From Neodiprion pinetum (lineage: Eukaryota > Arthropoda > Insecta > Hymenoptera > Diprionidae): a stretch of 64,000 bases of DNA. The notes below the pieces were generated by a model that did not search any database, was not told where the DNA came from, and saw nothing but the letters and a program-made list of their open reading frames with translations. Shown here in pieces: positions 35,401 to 48,700 of the stretch. The position numbers and the translations under genes were made by a program. The DNA lies in assembly GCF_021155775.2 (NCBI RefSeq), contig NC_060236.1, positions 24,256,238-24,320,237 of the forward strand, in the 5' to 3' direction. How positions within the stretch are numbered: the first letter of the stretch is position 1; every line of letters begins with the position of its first letter.

Positions 35401-37839
35401 TGAATGTAAGTTATCAGGTTATCACCTTTAAAAGAACGGTTCGTATCAGTGCGAATTATGAATTATAAGCCGCCTTTTAGGATCGTCAATCACAAGTTCC
35501 GAAGCAATCGTTTTAAGAAGTGAACCAGAAATCGCATAGAACAGTTGTGAAAATACGGGTTAAAATTGCTCAAGCTTGCAGAAAATTTTGTTTCAGTAAT
35601 TGGAATAATCATAAATCGCATTTGAAATTGATTGAAAGCATTACAGGAATATTGCAATCACTTGTTGGGTATATTCTGCGAGTGAATAGCGGCTTGCTCA
35701 ATAGAATAGAAACGGTCGTTATTATAGCCGCGTTCGTGCAGATCCAATCAATTCTGGCTCCCATTACTCGCTCACGATTCGCCATTTTATAGGCTTGACA
35801 ACGTGCGAACATGGTGGTTGATCTTTCGAAATTTTTCAAATATTGATTGGATCTGATACACGTATTCAGTAGTATGCAGCGAGTTTTGGAATAATGGTTT
35901 TGACAAATTTGGTACAAGAGTTATAAAATACGAAATAATATTTTCCGAATAGCGAATGACCTTGGCATTTTTCAATTTGACATTCGATAAGATCTCCAGA
36001 AAATCAAGTCTTCAGAAAAGCTGTTATACAATCTTAAAAATTTTCGTCTATAATTTGAACGAAGGGCGATGAAATAAAATTAAGTGTCGAATCTTTCAGT
36101 CCTTTGAAAAAGGTCCGCTTAAGTTGACTCAAAAAGTTTACGTTCAAACTTGAAACATGCAAAAAGGAAGGTTTTTCATTCGAAGAATAAACTTGACCAT
36201 CAAAAGGAAATTACGTAAAGTCTAGACGGATCGAAATTTTGTTTTTTTTTTCCAAAACCCAATTGATCGCAACTGCGTGGAACAAAAATGATTCTCTTCT
36301 TCATATTGACATCTGCATTCGGTACCTCGTTATAATTCTGATTTAAAAATTGGCGTCTTCTCTATAATGACGATCTTACTATTATTTAGAAATCTGGATT
36401 TTTGAGTAGGTAAAACTTTTTTACAAAGTGATTGGATTTTATAAAACCACAATGTACCAGAACGACGATTCCACAAACTATTTCTCACGCGTTTCCGAAA
36501 TTCTCAATCTTTCAAAATTGCAAAAGAGTCAAAGTTCATTTTTGTCTACAAGTTCATTTTTCTACACCGCGTAACAATGAGGTGTGACAGTGTTGAAAAT
36601 AACAATATAGAAGAGAAGTTTTCGTCTGAAAGACGAAAGTAGTTGATGTACCACGAAAAATATAGCAAGACAGGAATGGAAATTTTAGCGCTCACGAAAC
36701 CTGCGTCAACAAATTTTTGGTCACCTCTGACAAGCGAACTTTTCAGACATCTATAAAACGCCTGTTCTGAAAATTTCCGCATTTTCAAATTTTCAAGAAA
36801 ACCCGGTGAAACTGACTGTGCGGAGATGATTGGCAGATACTTTTTGTAAAAATTCTGAACCTTGATCTACAGTCCGCACGGAAGAAAATCCGGTGAATCA
36901 GGTTGACTTTCCTCGCGTTATCTGGAAGGATTTGGACACAGTACAATCCACTCTCTTGACGGACCGAGGAAAAAAAGTTGGATAGTGACGAATGAAAGGG
37001 GCGAAGCAAAAACTGCTCGCCGCAGCGGCCTTGCGCTCTGTAAAAAGTACCTTGGCGCTGCTGGAACAGATTGAATAACCCGCCGGTGCACCTATACCTG
37101 CCCACATCTTCATCCAAGTCGCTCTCAATTTTCCCACAATTCTATGCTGGACATGAATAGCCACTTTCGCTACGATTGCACGTCGTGCGTTTGTGATTGA
37201 ACGGTTTCGACGTTAATGAATCGATGGTGCTAATTTTTTTATACTCTTTTTTTCTTTCCTTTCACTTCTTTGCTCTCGCCAAATTTTAGGAAAGTGAGAT
37301 AATTCGTCTCCCGCGAATGAATTCAACCCTCCGTTTAACTGCCTGTGAGTCACCGATGAAATTTTCAAAAATGAAACTCCAATTTCTTCACGCGAAAAGA
37401 ATGGGTTGGGAATGTTAATCGCCGTTCTCAGAACTCAAAAGAAAATCAAATTCAGTACGGAACAGTAAAGAAATAAAACAGGCGTAGAAATTGAAAATTA
37501 TTTTTTAACCAACCATTGGCTTTTCTCGAAGATGTCCGCAAATCTATTCCTTCATTGGACGATAGTTTTTATTTTCCACTACCTATGACTTTGACTGGTT
37601 CTCCAATTTTCTCATTGTATAATGAGCTTTTGCATTTCCTGAGGCCATCTCAGAGTGAAGTTTCCCTCTTACAGTGTTGAAAATCGAGGGATAATGAAAC
37701 CAAAACTGAATAATAATTACACAAAGATCACGTAATTCTATTAATATTTGCTAATCGTTGCGATAAAATTCGGTCGACTTAACAGCCGTGCTAAGTGCGC
37801 GGTAAATGAAGCTATCCGATAGTTCCTTGATACAAGAAC
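32492..37839. other. Non-coding stretch, no gene recognised
   Basis: Unique sequence, markedly AT-rich at about 33950-34850. A donor-like word (tgtag then gtgagtgg) lies at 33302/33303. Frames are short and unrecognised. Confidence 0.65.
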
Positions 37840-40800
37840 GTCGGTGGTCGATAAAACAGTAATTCGTCGGTTCGAAGCCGGCTCATTCTATCGGCGTCCC
37901 GACGCCGCCGTCGGTACGAGCAGTGCTATCTGGGTAGGGGTTTGCAAGCGCACCGCAACGGGGTGGGGGATGGGCTTTGATCGTTGGTACGAAGATTGCG
38001 CCTAGATTCCGAGATGTCGCCACGACGTGCAAAGCCACCCTTATAACTTGGACCATTTCTCGATTTCTCTGTTTAAAAATTTAGTTTGAAACTCGAGTTT
38101 TGTTTGAATTTTTAAATTTCGCAAGGAGTTTCGTTGAATAAATCTTTGCGATGATAATTCTTTTCGAGCCCGGAGATTTCTTTTTCAAAGTTAACGTTTT
38201 TTTTTTTTTTTATTATTTTTGTGCCCCGGAAATCTATTTTTACTAGTTTTTCTGATATCGTACATCAAAAACAGAAGAGTTTGTGCGTATTTTTCAATTG
38301 ACAAGAAATATTGCGGATCTTATTATAAGAGCTTGCTAACAGTTCAAGTACTTAATTATTTTCTTTTTTGACTTTCGATCCACGTTTACTTACATTTTGA
38401 GTTATATTATTCATTCTCTTGTAGATAACTTCGGTATTTGATTTTGTGCTTTTTAGTTCTAGAATTCACCATTATCTGATATCTCCATTTTTTTCTTTCC
38501 TCTTTATAATCTTACGATGACGGTGAATTTCACATGATATTCCCATAGCGTAAAAAGATCGTATTTACATTTATATTCGAGCAATTTTATAATCTCATGT
38601 ATTTGCGAACCGTCTGATTCAGAGCCTGTCTCTGTTTCTGTTCATGCTCACTTTGCGCACATACGAGCGAGATACAGAAACAGGATGAGATTAATTAATA
38701 CGACTATCAGCCAGCGTAATATTAGGAATAATCTTTCGGTGCGTTTAAGGGTGGATGCAAGAATGCTCGAGAGAAAATTAAATCAGAGTTTATTTGTCAG
38801 AGGCCACGTCACTTTTTACCCTGTGACTTTAGGGGATTATCGTGTTTCCTGCTTTCACATTCCGACTGCTTAATTCTGCATCGAAGAATACATACCGTCG
38901 CAAAAATATACGCAGAAACAACGTACATATAATTTATTCCACGTTGACTTGGCGAAAGATATTCAGCATGAACTGTCTGTCAAGTCTCAACGTACCGTCT
39001 TTTACCGTTCCACCCGACGAAAGCTGTTTTCACTGAATTTTCCTGCAAGCCGCGAAACCTGCGAGGAGTAAGAGTAGCGTTTTTCAACTTTCTTCTTTCT
39101 TTTTCATTCAGTGTTTTCGTTCATTGATTGATTTCCATTATTCTTTGCTTGGAATATTCCATCGAGTTTGGGATCGAATTTGGGGATATCCGCGGTTCCT
39201 CGACCCCCCGTATCTGTGCATTTGTATGCAAGGGCGATGACGAGCTTTCATGGTAGCACATGTTATTTCGTGAAATGGATCTATTTTGAAGGGGTCTCTG
39301 ACCCTTAAGTGATATGTGACCGGCATACAGAGGGAACTGGACCAACGGAATAAGGAAAAAAGAGGAGGGAGAGATGTTTGCTGACAGGGACATCGCGTGG
39401 ATGCAGGTTCAACGGCATTTGACGCACGTAAGCGTTGGACAAAAAGGCGCGCGTGTCTTCCGTCATCGATTTATTCTATATACCTTCGCCATCGGATTTC
39501 AGAAATAGTTCATATATTTTCCACGAGAAATTTGTAAATTTAAGTGTTTTTCATTGTAATTTTTAACTTTGATGACAGACTAGGATATAACCGATAGTCT
39601 TTAATGATTGACGGAATGGGAACATCGAATGACTCGATACGTTACTTCGCATAACCAGGAATACAGACCTAGAAATAACCATTCGGAAGGAATTGAGAGG
39701 GTTGGTTAATTCCTTGAGAAAGGAGAAGCGTAAAATTGTTGGCCTTTCGTGTTCTGCAGTGTGATCTTTATACTGCACCTCATAGAGTGAGATTCAAGAA
39801 TCGGGCTGTGAAGGGCCGAGTGCAATGCCGTGGTGCGCGGGTTGACGATGAAAATGGCAAGTGAAAAGGAGTGAAGAGGAGAGAGGAGGGATCGAGATCC
39901 ATAGAATTGAGACCGAGAGGGTGTTGAAATATAAAATAAATACCTTAAACCCTATGATCCCCGGTTTAATTAAAACTTGATCCTGCGTCTGATACGCTGA
40001 AAAGATTTCATGATCCAATTTGCCCGCGGATAATTTAGCCCGCGGACTACTAAGGGAGAGGACCAACCCCGTTTCTCCTCCTCCTCTTCCTCTTCCTCCT
40101 CTCACCCCGTCTATTCCTCTCTCTCTAGCTGCACTAGAGATTTTCAAGATATAATTTACACCGAGTTGGAAGTCTATATCACATGTTTAGGGCTCGAGGT
40201 AAACTTGTTACAGTGGCTTATGGTTCAACTGGGGGAAAGTAAAATCTGACGTACAGTCTACTCGTTTCGACTTGCGAGGAATCGTGATTCAAACTCAAGG
40301 CATGACGTTCAAAAAATTATACACAGCGGAGATTTCTTTTTCGAATTCATCGAAATGTAAAATCCTTTACCTTTTATCAGGAACACTTGCGATAGTAATA
40401 ACGAATAGTTTCACCATTAAAGATAGTTCTTTGGATTTTCTGTTTTTGCAATGCAATTATGGTTCGCTGTCTCTGACGCGAGTGATCATATGATCGACGA
40501 AATTAAAACAGGAAAAAATTATCGTTTTCCGAAAAAGTCAGCTTTCACATTCTGCACGAAGTTGCCTGAAAATTCTCTGACTGACTGCACTTTTGTAATC
40601 AACCTTTCAACGACACGGTAATGAAATACCTACGAGCATTAGCCGGCGCTGTCTCTGATTTTGATTTTTTGCTTTTTCTTTCATTGGGAAAGATGAGGGA
40701 GGAAAAAAATCGTTAGCCAAGGAGCGCGGACACTATTAACAAAATACACCTGGATCTGACTGCAGTTGATAGCATTCGGTGTTGCGCGTCCTACCGTGCA

Positions 40801-41828
40801 AGCCGCAAGCCACAAGCCACGGGGAATTCTTCTCCGATCGAGGATAGCTCGTTGCCGAGGGCAAACTTCTGCCCGTGGCAGCAGGCAGATGCGGTAGGAG
40901 CAGGAAACGGTGGCGGCGTCCTCGGCGAGACCACCCTCTGATGGATTGGCCTCCCTACCGTTGCGCCCTCCAGCCTCATCTCAGCCTAGCCCTTCCAGGA
41001 GGTGCCTAACCTCCTGTCTGCCACTCAGGAAACTCTGACGCACCCCAAGCTGCACGTCTTTTTATCGTGCGTGGTTCAAAGGAGGGGGAGAAGAGACTCG
41101 AAAATGGCTATTTTCTTCTGGCGATGTCGAGTCCGGCGAAATTTCAAACTACTTTTTCATGCTCGGTGTAATCGAGGTGAAAACTTCGTCTAACGAGTAT
41201 GTACCTACGTTTTACCATATTTTTTTTTTTTTTTATCTACATTTGATTTTTCTTCCTGATTGAAGATCAGCGTCGAAAATTACCGTGAAAAAATGGCATA
41301 TACGTTGATACATGTCAATTAGACATGGTTATTATGATTATTTTTCGATAGTTTCCAAAGTTTGATTTTTACGGAAAAAGTGTTTCGTGAGAAATGTTCG
41401 TCAGACGGTTTAACTGAAATTCACTACTGATTTCAAATGCTTCGGTTTGTGTTGTTCTGACTTATTATTCCTACCTTCACTGGAATCTCATAAACGAAAA
41501 AAATTAACACTGAACGTATTGGAAAATGGGATGGTGAGTAATATTTAAACGCAGTGAACGAGATCTTTTCTTTGACTTTTATTTCAAATGCACGAGAATG
41601 GACCGCCTTTTCTTTTCTACTATCGTTACTCGATACTCTTCACGTCAATTCGTTTTTCAACAAATTCTAGGTACTGGTGATTCAATAATTCAATAAAATG
41701 CGTTATTTTCACCAATATTATCACTTCCTTACTTTTCATACGAATGTTACTGCAACTGTTTCTCTATCTTTAGAAATAACAAATCGGATACTTGACGATC
41801 ATCGACAATTTAAAGATTATTGATTTTT
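37840..41828. other. Non-coding stretch with two GC-richer islands
   Basis: CpG-containing islands at about 37850-38040 and 40780-41080 stand out from AT-rich surroundings. Neither has a recognisable gene. The word cggttcgaagccgg near 37870 resembles a tRNA B box, but no tRNA fold is present. Confidence 0.6.
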
Positions 41829-41836
41829 GTACTTAC

Positions 41837-42367
41837 CTATTTTTTGTGCACAATGATAGTTGAGTTTGATAAAAGCCGGAACCAAAAACATATCGTAAAA
41901 TCATCTTTCAGTGGAAACAAAAATTCCGAAATGCACTTTGCCCGATTCAATTTCCAATCAATTTGAATAGATTCGCTCGAATATAAATGCAGATGGACAC
42001 AGAGGCTTGTATCCCGGGTGGTTTGAATTAATTCGAAATTATCCAATCCGTGTGAATGTATATGTATGCTTGCCGCTCTGTCTCCCCGTGTTATTCCAGT
42101 CGTCATATAGTCCCGTATCCGTGTACTGACAAGTGGACAGGGTTGTAGCCGGTTGTTCAGGGTTCGTGTAACACTGCCTACAATCACGAGCGACGGTTTG
42201 GTGCATGCGTCGATTCCGCTCACAAGAACAAACAGCGGAAATGACGTAGGACTGTCCTGTCGCGGTGTCTGTAAACCATAAATTAAATTAATCACAGACA
42301 GATCTCGTCTGTTCAGTTTCACTGAAACCCCCGCTAGGCGACAGGATGTAGACCAGCAGGATATCAA
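41837..42367 (-). other. Longest open frame of the window, unknown status
   Basis: This is a 176-codon minus-strand frame from ATG at 42367 to a TAG at 41837-41839. No signal peptide, membrane segment, repeat or family motif is evident. Composition is Ser, Leu, Ile and Thr rich and looks like translated non-coding DNA. The stop TAG is followed directly on the minus strand by gtaagtac, an excellent 5' splice site, so the end of the frame coincides with a possible exon end. With random sequence of this composition, one frame near this length per 64 kb is only moderately unlikely. Treat it as unproven. Confidence 0.15.
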
Positions 42368-43575
42368 AGGCCTGATTCTACCCCTAACGTGATTAACTCG
42401 TGACCAATTTCACGGCATCTTGTGCTGAGACTTAGTTTTTTTCTAACTCTACGGTTCTTCCTTCAACCGTGCTTTTTTTCTTCTTGTGAAAGTGTGCACA
42501 GTGCTTTGAGGTACGATGTACCGTAAGTCGTGAAAAAAGTTTTCTCGAAATCGTGAAAATTATTATACACCGAGAGTGGCACGGATTCAGTGGATAGCAA
42601 TCAGAGTGGCATTTCAAGCGAGTCTTTTCAGGCGAAAATTTTGCCTTGAGGTTAGTACAGTGGTTAGTGATTAATATTCCGAGACTAGTCATACCTGCAG
42701 GAGTGTATGATGTATACTAAGGCTTCCTTGGATCACGGTGGTAGTGTAAGCGTAGATCTAAGGCAGCTCACTATGCGCGAAGATGAGGAGAATTATTAAT
42801 CATATTCCTCGGAGAGGATCCCGTAAAGCCTGCAACCTAAGCTTGCGACGGCATCGTTTATTACTTAGTCCTCTTTGCTTTACTCAATCCTGGCTTGCAC
42901 TCCTGGCGCACAGTTCGCCTAGATTATACCTTCGGAGATATTGTTCTTCCACGAGACACAACTTGAAATCTCGACCCAAGGCAAATCCTTGAATTCCATC
43001 ACACCGCTGTTACTTGATAATGAACAGCGCTCGACCGTCCATTAAAAATGAATGACATTTAGCCAAAGCATATTATGTGCCGGATGAAATTTTTGGTTCT
43101 CTTTATTTTCTTCATTATACTGCCAAAAATCACAAATTATAGAGACAACAATTAAATCAATGACGCACGAATAATCAAACTGCTTTTAATCGTGTTTCAG
43201 TATGAAGTGAACCAAAAATGATATTATTCAACGATTTTAGCGTTTCTTGTTTCATGAAATTTCATGTTTTCGGATCAAACTTTTTCATGCGTCGATATTT
43301 TGTATTTGTTAAAAAAATAAAGAAATCAGAAATTTGTGGTTAGTAACAATATCGTACCTTCCACATTCAGTAAAACATCGACATATCGTTTAAAACTTTG
43401 TTTCACCACTTTTCAAGTTTCGTTTCAGACTCCACCCTATCCCACCGCTGTCACTAGAGTACAAGCAAATCTGACGAAGATTCTATCTTCAGGAGATGTC
43501 TGAGAAAAATACAGTGATTTTGAGGAGTAGAAATCTTAGATGAAAAATGCCAATATTTTTACGCAGTGACTTCAG
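42368..43575. other. Non-coding stretch, no gene recognised
   Basis: Unique sequence. A pyrimidine tract near 42470-42486 resembles a 3' splice site but lacks a clear exon after it. Confidence 0.6.
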
Positions 43576-43675
43576 AGAATTCTCGAGAAAGGCATGCATG
43601 TGCAGCTGGACTCGTATCAGCAACCGAGTGACGAGAACGATTCGAGGGAGTGTTTCCTAGTAACCAGACCTGAAG
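43576..43675 (+). other. Candidate exon, unknown protein
   Basis: Between gacttcag (ending 43575) and CTGAAG followed by gtagat (43675/43676) lie 100 bp open in phase 0. The translation includes HVQLDSYQQPSDENDSRE, a hydrophilic stretch of ordinary protein composition. The frame stays open beyond the donor to 43875. The pyrimidine tract before the acceptor is weak, and an in-frame TGA lies 9 bp upstream of the exon start. Local GC is higher than in the flanks. No family is recognised. Confidence 0.2.
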
Positions 43676-45649
43676 GTAGATTGCAAGCGGCAATTACCAA
43701 CCCAGTCGGTAATCCCTATCGGAGGGTGCCAGTCAGACCAGTTCGTGTACCGCTTAGCGGAGCTCCCCCACGAATGTCACGTACACGCGTCGTAGCACGC
43801 GACACGCGTGTCAGAGCGTGCGGATTTCACTTGGCAAAAAGGAGCTCGACAGAACGCACATCTCGCTTCCTTTGAAACCCGAACACGAATCCCGAGCGCC
43901 CCTTTCTCCATTGCGCTTGAAAAAACTTGAAAGCAAATGGAGCAAAACCAAAATTGATTCTTCGTCAGTTCATAAAAATGCAGTCCAAAAAGAAATTGGA
44001 GTCCATCCAACAACCAGGTGATGTTCTTTTGCTACTAACAGCTTTGGTCATATTCGCCACGTTTCATCGAAGGTGACAACAATTTTCGAATGATAAAAAC
44101 GTGCACCACGTACTAGAAAATTTTGTCCAAAAACTCGATCAACATTCGATTTCAGCCACGAATCCGGCAATTAAAGAGATTCAAGGTCAAGGTAATGGGA
44201 ACAGAGTTTTTCCAAGGTGACCAAAAATGGTGCATCTTGTACTTATACCATCACAATAGTCCGGAATTGAGAGACGAACGTGCCTTAATACCAGCGCGAA
44301 AGTTGCACGCCATGTGGCCATGGGTAAATCATAGCTTTGGCCGTTTGTGAAGGAAAGTAGATTCGCCACGCAACTGCTAAGACCCACACTCTCCCTGATC
44401 GCAAACCGAGAGCGTGCGTGGCGTGGAATCTCGCCCTGAATCTTGGATCCGCCTGCCTGAATAGTTGTTCCCCACTGACGTGGGGAAGGGGCGGGAAAGC
44501 GACCTGGTACAGAGTGATATTAACGTTGGTAAGCCTTCAGATTAGGGCCTTCCCGATTCCCGTTCGTACCTCCCTTCTTCCGTGAAACACATACGCGCCT
44601 ATGTATCTGGGGAAATGTTCCAAGATTACGGATCCAATTCCAATAAAGTTTTCCACGTGAGCTGACTACCGTCACTCAAATTATTACCAACTCCTCCGCA
44701 CGTCTGCAGGCTGTTCGTCCTTTCTGTTTCGCTCCTTGTTCTATTTCGATCTTTGGTTCTCTCTCCGTTTTGACGCATCTTACTTCACCCCTGTTAATAC
44801 TCTCTTCAATCGTTTCCATACAGCAATCAAAGTATATACATTTTCAACACTCATAACCTTCTTGCTATCGCTAGCTTGATGATATCGTTCAGCTTTGGAA
44901 ATTGATCATAATGTCATAGATACGCATTATGTGAATTTCCGTCGGAGATCTAAAATTGTCAAACTCTTGACGTTATTTTTGGTACCTGGTGCCATCTGCC
45001 CTTTGATGATATTATAGATTCTGTCACTTAGTTCCGATTGTGTTTGGTAGATGACAGGTGATTCACATTTGTCATCACTTTTTAAGGTATTTTCTGACTA
45101 ACAGTGAGTTTGCAAAAACAATTAGTACAATTCTGTTTCTCTTTGAGGTTTAATGAAACTCTTTGGAAAATGACAGAAAATGTGAGGTAAAGGTATTTTC
45201 AGTAATTTTGCGATAATCCCATGTGATAATTCAAACAACTTGTATCTTGGATTGCTTTCACGTATTTCCCACATTTTCAGACAAAAATGGTTGTCATATC
45301 AATCGACTTTCTTCAGTAATAAAACCGTTATCGAAGCTTTCTTTAAAACTGTAGTAAAAATACGACGACAAAGAGTTGAATCGAAATGTCTCTTTATAGT
45401 AACAAATTCGTGACAAAGTAAGAAAATGAAGAAAACGAAATGTTTTACTGAGAAAGCAGCGTAATACGAATTCAGCGTTAACCTCCGAATATTTGAATGA
45501 AAAAAATGTACCTCAGAAATTAATTTCACTCCAAAGCTTGAACTTTCTACATGAATATCTTCTCCACGTAACAATTGCGTATAATTAGCGGTTTTGTTAA
45601 TTAGAAAATGTTATGAAACAAATTTAGTAATTAATTTTGAATGCCTGAC
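43676..45649. other. Non-coding stretch, no gene recognised
   Basis: Unique sequence, GC-richer at 43680-43900 and 44380-44540. Nothing recognisable. Confidence 0.6.
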
Positions 45650-45705
45650 GAGAGAGGGAGAGAGAGAGAGAGAGAGAGCTGACGGTGCCGGCCGCAGCAG
45701 CCGGC
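45650..45705. repeat. (GA)n microsatellite and adjoining GC hairpin
   Basis: (GA)n covers 45650-45678. It is followed by GCCGG (45687-45691), a 9-nt loop and CCGGC (45701-45705). Confidence 0.85.
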
Positions 45706-48700
45706 GATTTTCCTTGTGAGAAACTTTGAATTAGGGGCAAAACAAGGAGCGGCGGTTTGTGCCTGATCAGCGTGTGATGTTTGCGATAAACTTGTCCGCA
45801 CGCCTGCGCTGGGCTACCATGCAGCTTCCGGGGGCAGATTCGGAGGTAATTATCGGCAAGCCTTCGCCCCTTTGCAGCCGCCTGGCCCTCGAAGTGTTCC
45901 TTTGCTTCAGAGAGTGTTCGATGAGCACGGACTCTGCGCGCAACAAAGCCTTCTTACACCGTGTCGCGGCTCTTCGATCCATCCTCTACCCGAAATGGGT
46001 TCAACAATGCAAACTATCCAGCCATTGTATAAATGATGACCTACGTAATGTCTACATGAGCTGTATTTCGAGCGTCGCCCCTTCTTCCTACCTAGCAGTT
46101 TTTCAATCGTGGGGTTGTCAATTGGTCCTCTTCTAGGGTTTTAACACCCTGCAGGGTCAACTTTAACACTTTTTGCCACTGCAGGTTCGTGTTTTGAAAT
46201 ACACTCGAATCAGGCATGTTGGCAAATCTCTTGTTTCAAAAGTAACTTCGGTAACTATGAAGAGAGTGAAACTTAAGACTCCGTCACAATTATTTTGAAA
46301 ATGATTAACTGTTCGGAAATATATGTACAGTATTCTGAGGTCACAACTTTCATCGGCGTTTTGGAAAACGAGTGTGTATTTTGAAGTGCCAATTGAATGG
46401 CTAGTTAATAAGATTCTCATCATTTCATTCAAAATTGATTGATACTCTCATGGATCAATTACCTGTCTAGTCAGTTACATTCATCTCAAGGTTATTCAGA
46501 AAATTAAGATTACTGGAAAGCTATAAGGATTCCGGCCACAACGTCCGACAATTAAAAACGATAAAGTTTTTTATGTAACAAAATATTATACAGACGGTCG
46601 ATGGAAGAATAAGTTGGCGAGTGTATAATTGTGACTTTCGTATTGATTTTCCCTTGTTTTTAGGAAAACCAAAAGATTTGTGATATCAAATCACGTAATA
46701 TCCGGTGTTCGCGTTACCCCTTGTTTTCTATTTTTCATTTCCGTTTCCGTTGCCGTTTACATTTTACGGTGTACGGTGGTAATTGCACTTAATTGCGACG
46801 TGTTTATGCGATACCATTATTATAATAATACGGATTACGAAAGGCACGGGGGTGAAATAACACCAATTTTCCAACAAAACCGCCTGACTCACGACTTAAA
46901 CAAAATAATTAGAGGTTTCGTTACCCCGTATTATATATTTTCGTTTGATAGCGTGACACGCGGATATAAATATAAATATAAAATAATAATAGTGATCTAG
47001 TTCCTGCGGGTCAGGTCCTCGCTATGAACCCTAGGCTGATCCCCCAGAGGCGTACAGCTTTTCTCAGGGGGTTGAACAGAACCACCCACGGTGGCCGGAT
47101 ACCAGCTTTTCCTATACACAATACTAAACAATGTGCCTACTTCCACCATCTGGATGACGCATATATAATGTGAAAAAAAGAACAAATAAAAAAACAGAAG
47201 AAAAAAGAGATCCAGGATGTGGAGAGCCGGCTTGTATGGGTAGGTGTAACAGAACGTACGGCACGCGACACGTAGACGCGTATTGATTGCCCGTTGACTT
47301 GGTCCTTTCTTGTTCACCTACCAAATGACGGCACATTATCCCCCACTTAGTCCTTTCTCCTTCTTCACCTTCCCTTCCCCCCTCCTCCACTTTCCCCTGT
47401 TTCACACCCCTGCGAAGGTCGTATAGATATACCTACGCGTGTGTACGGACACACGGCCAGTACTTAGGGTAGATGGAATCGTTCGCGTGTAGCATGAATC
47501 ATCATTCATTTCGTATTATTAGCCGCAGTATATATACGAAACGGGCAGTTATCATCCGCGAAATCGGTTTACATGGCTGAAATCCGATAGCATCACGGTA
47601 CGATTGCCACAGACACCGGTCATTTCCAATTGTTTCGTTTTTTTAAATTGTTTTATTTTTATTTCACGTTTTCCTTTCTCAAAAACTTTCATACTTTTTT
47701 CATCGACGCTAGATTGTGCGTATCGACTGTTTCTTTCACGTCCTATGTCCATCGACTACCGGTTATGTGGCACATGCATGCGACTTGCTTAAGCTTCAGC
47801 TACTTCACGAGGATGCAAATTAACCAGTGTCTGATTGTCTGTCATCTGATATCTGCAACCACATTCTTGCATTCAATACTATTCGTTCTATCGGAATACT
47901 TGACACTGACATTTTCGTATTTATCTGCAAATTGCACGTCCGAAACACCACATCTCTAGCCGAAACAGTATTGAGAATTATAAATGCCAAACGATAATGA
48001 CGATAATAATTCCGAAGCGTTGTTTGTTGGAATTTCGCTGCTGAAGTTGGGGACCCCTAACGAAAGTGCAGAAGGACATATAAAACGGCGTTTAAAACGT
48101 CGGTCCAAGTCGTTAGACGCATCTTAAGATCCGCAGTTTCAAGAAGGTGCAGCGTCTTTGACCATGTTCAAGGTTTGCTTCTGAAGCTGAAGACATTTGT
48201 TCAACGCCTCTCACTGTGCATGCGCTGCTCGCATATAAACGCTAACGGCTAGCGCTGAGTGAAGACGCATAAGGCTATGAAAAAGTCCAGACGACTTCAT
48301 TCACCTTCCACCCCTGAAGCGCGACGCTTAAATGTTAAAGGGTTCAACTCTGCGTGCACGGACTTCTCACAATGACAGAGACACGGAAAAAAGGGGGGAA
48401 AAATGAGATGGGGAGGCAGTGGGTGCTGGAAGACAAGAATGGAAGAATAAGGCTGCGAGACTGGGTATCTCAAATGGAACCACGACGCGCGGCAGCGCGT
48501 GCAATGAAATCTCATATAGGTATCCTACAATATCTATTCGCATCCCGTATGCAGGTTCACTTTTTTATCGCCTTAGTGTGAATTTTCACGCGTGTGAAGA
48601 GCGTTGAATGCATTTACTTCAATTCTAGAAAGCCACTGAATAGAGCTGTGCGCTCGAACGAATGCTAAGCAATCTACAAGCGTTGTATGGTAATAGACAG

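Noticed and set aside
37862..37890. tRNA-like B box (ggttcgaagcc)
   Set aside because: No A box at the right distance, no acceptor stem and no cloverleaf could be formed. The same applies to the gttcgaatc word near 16009.
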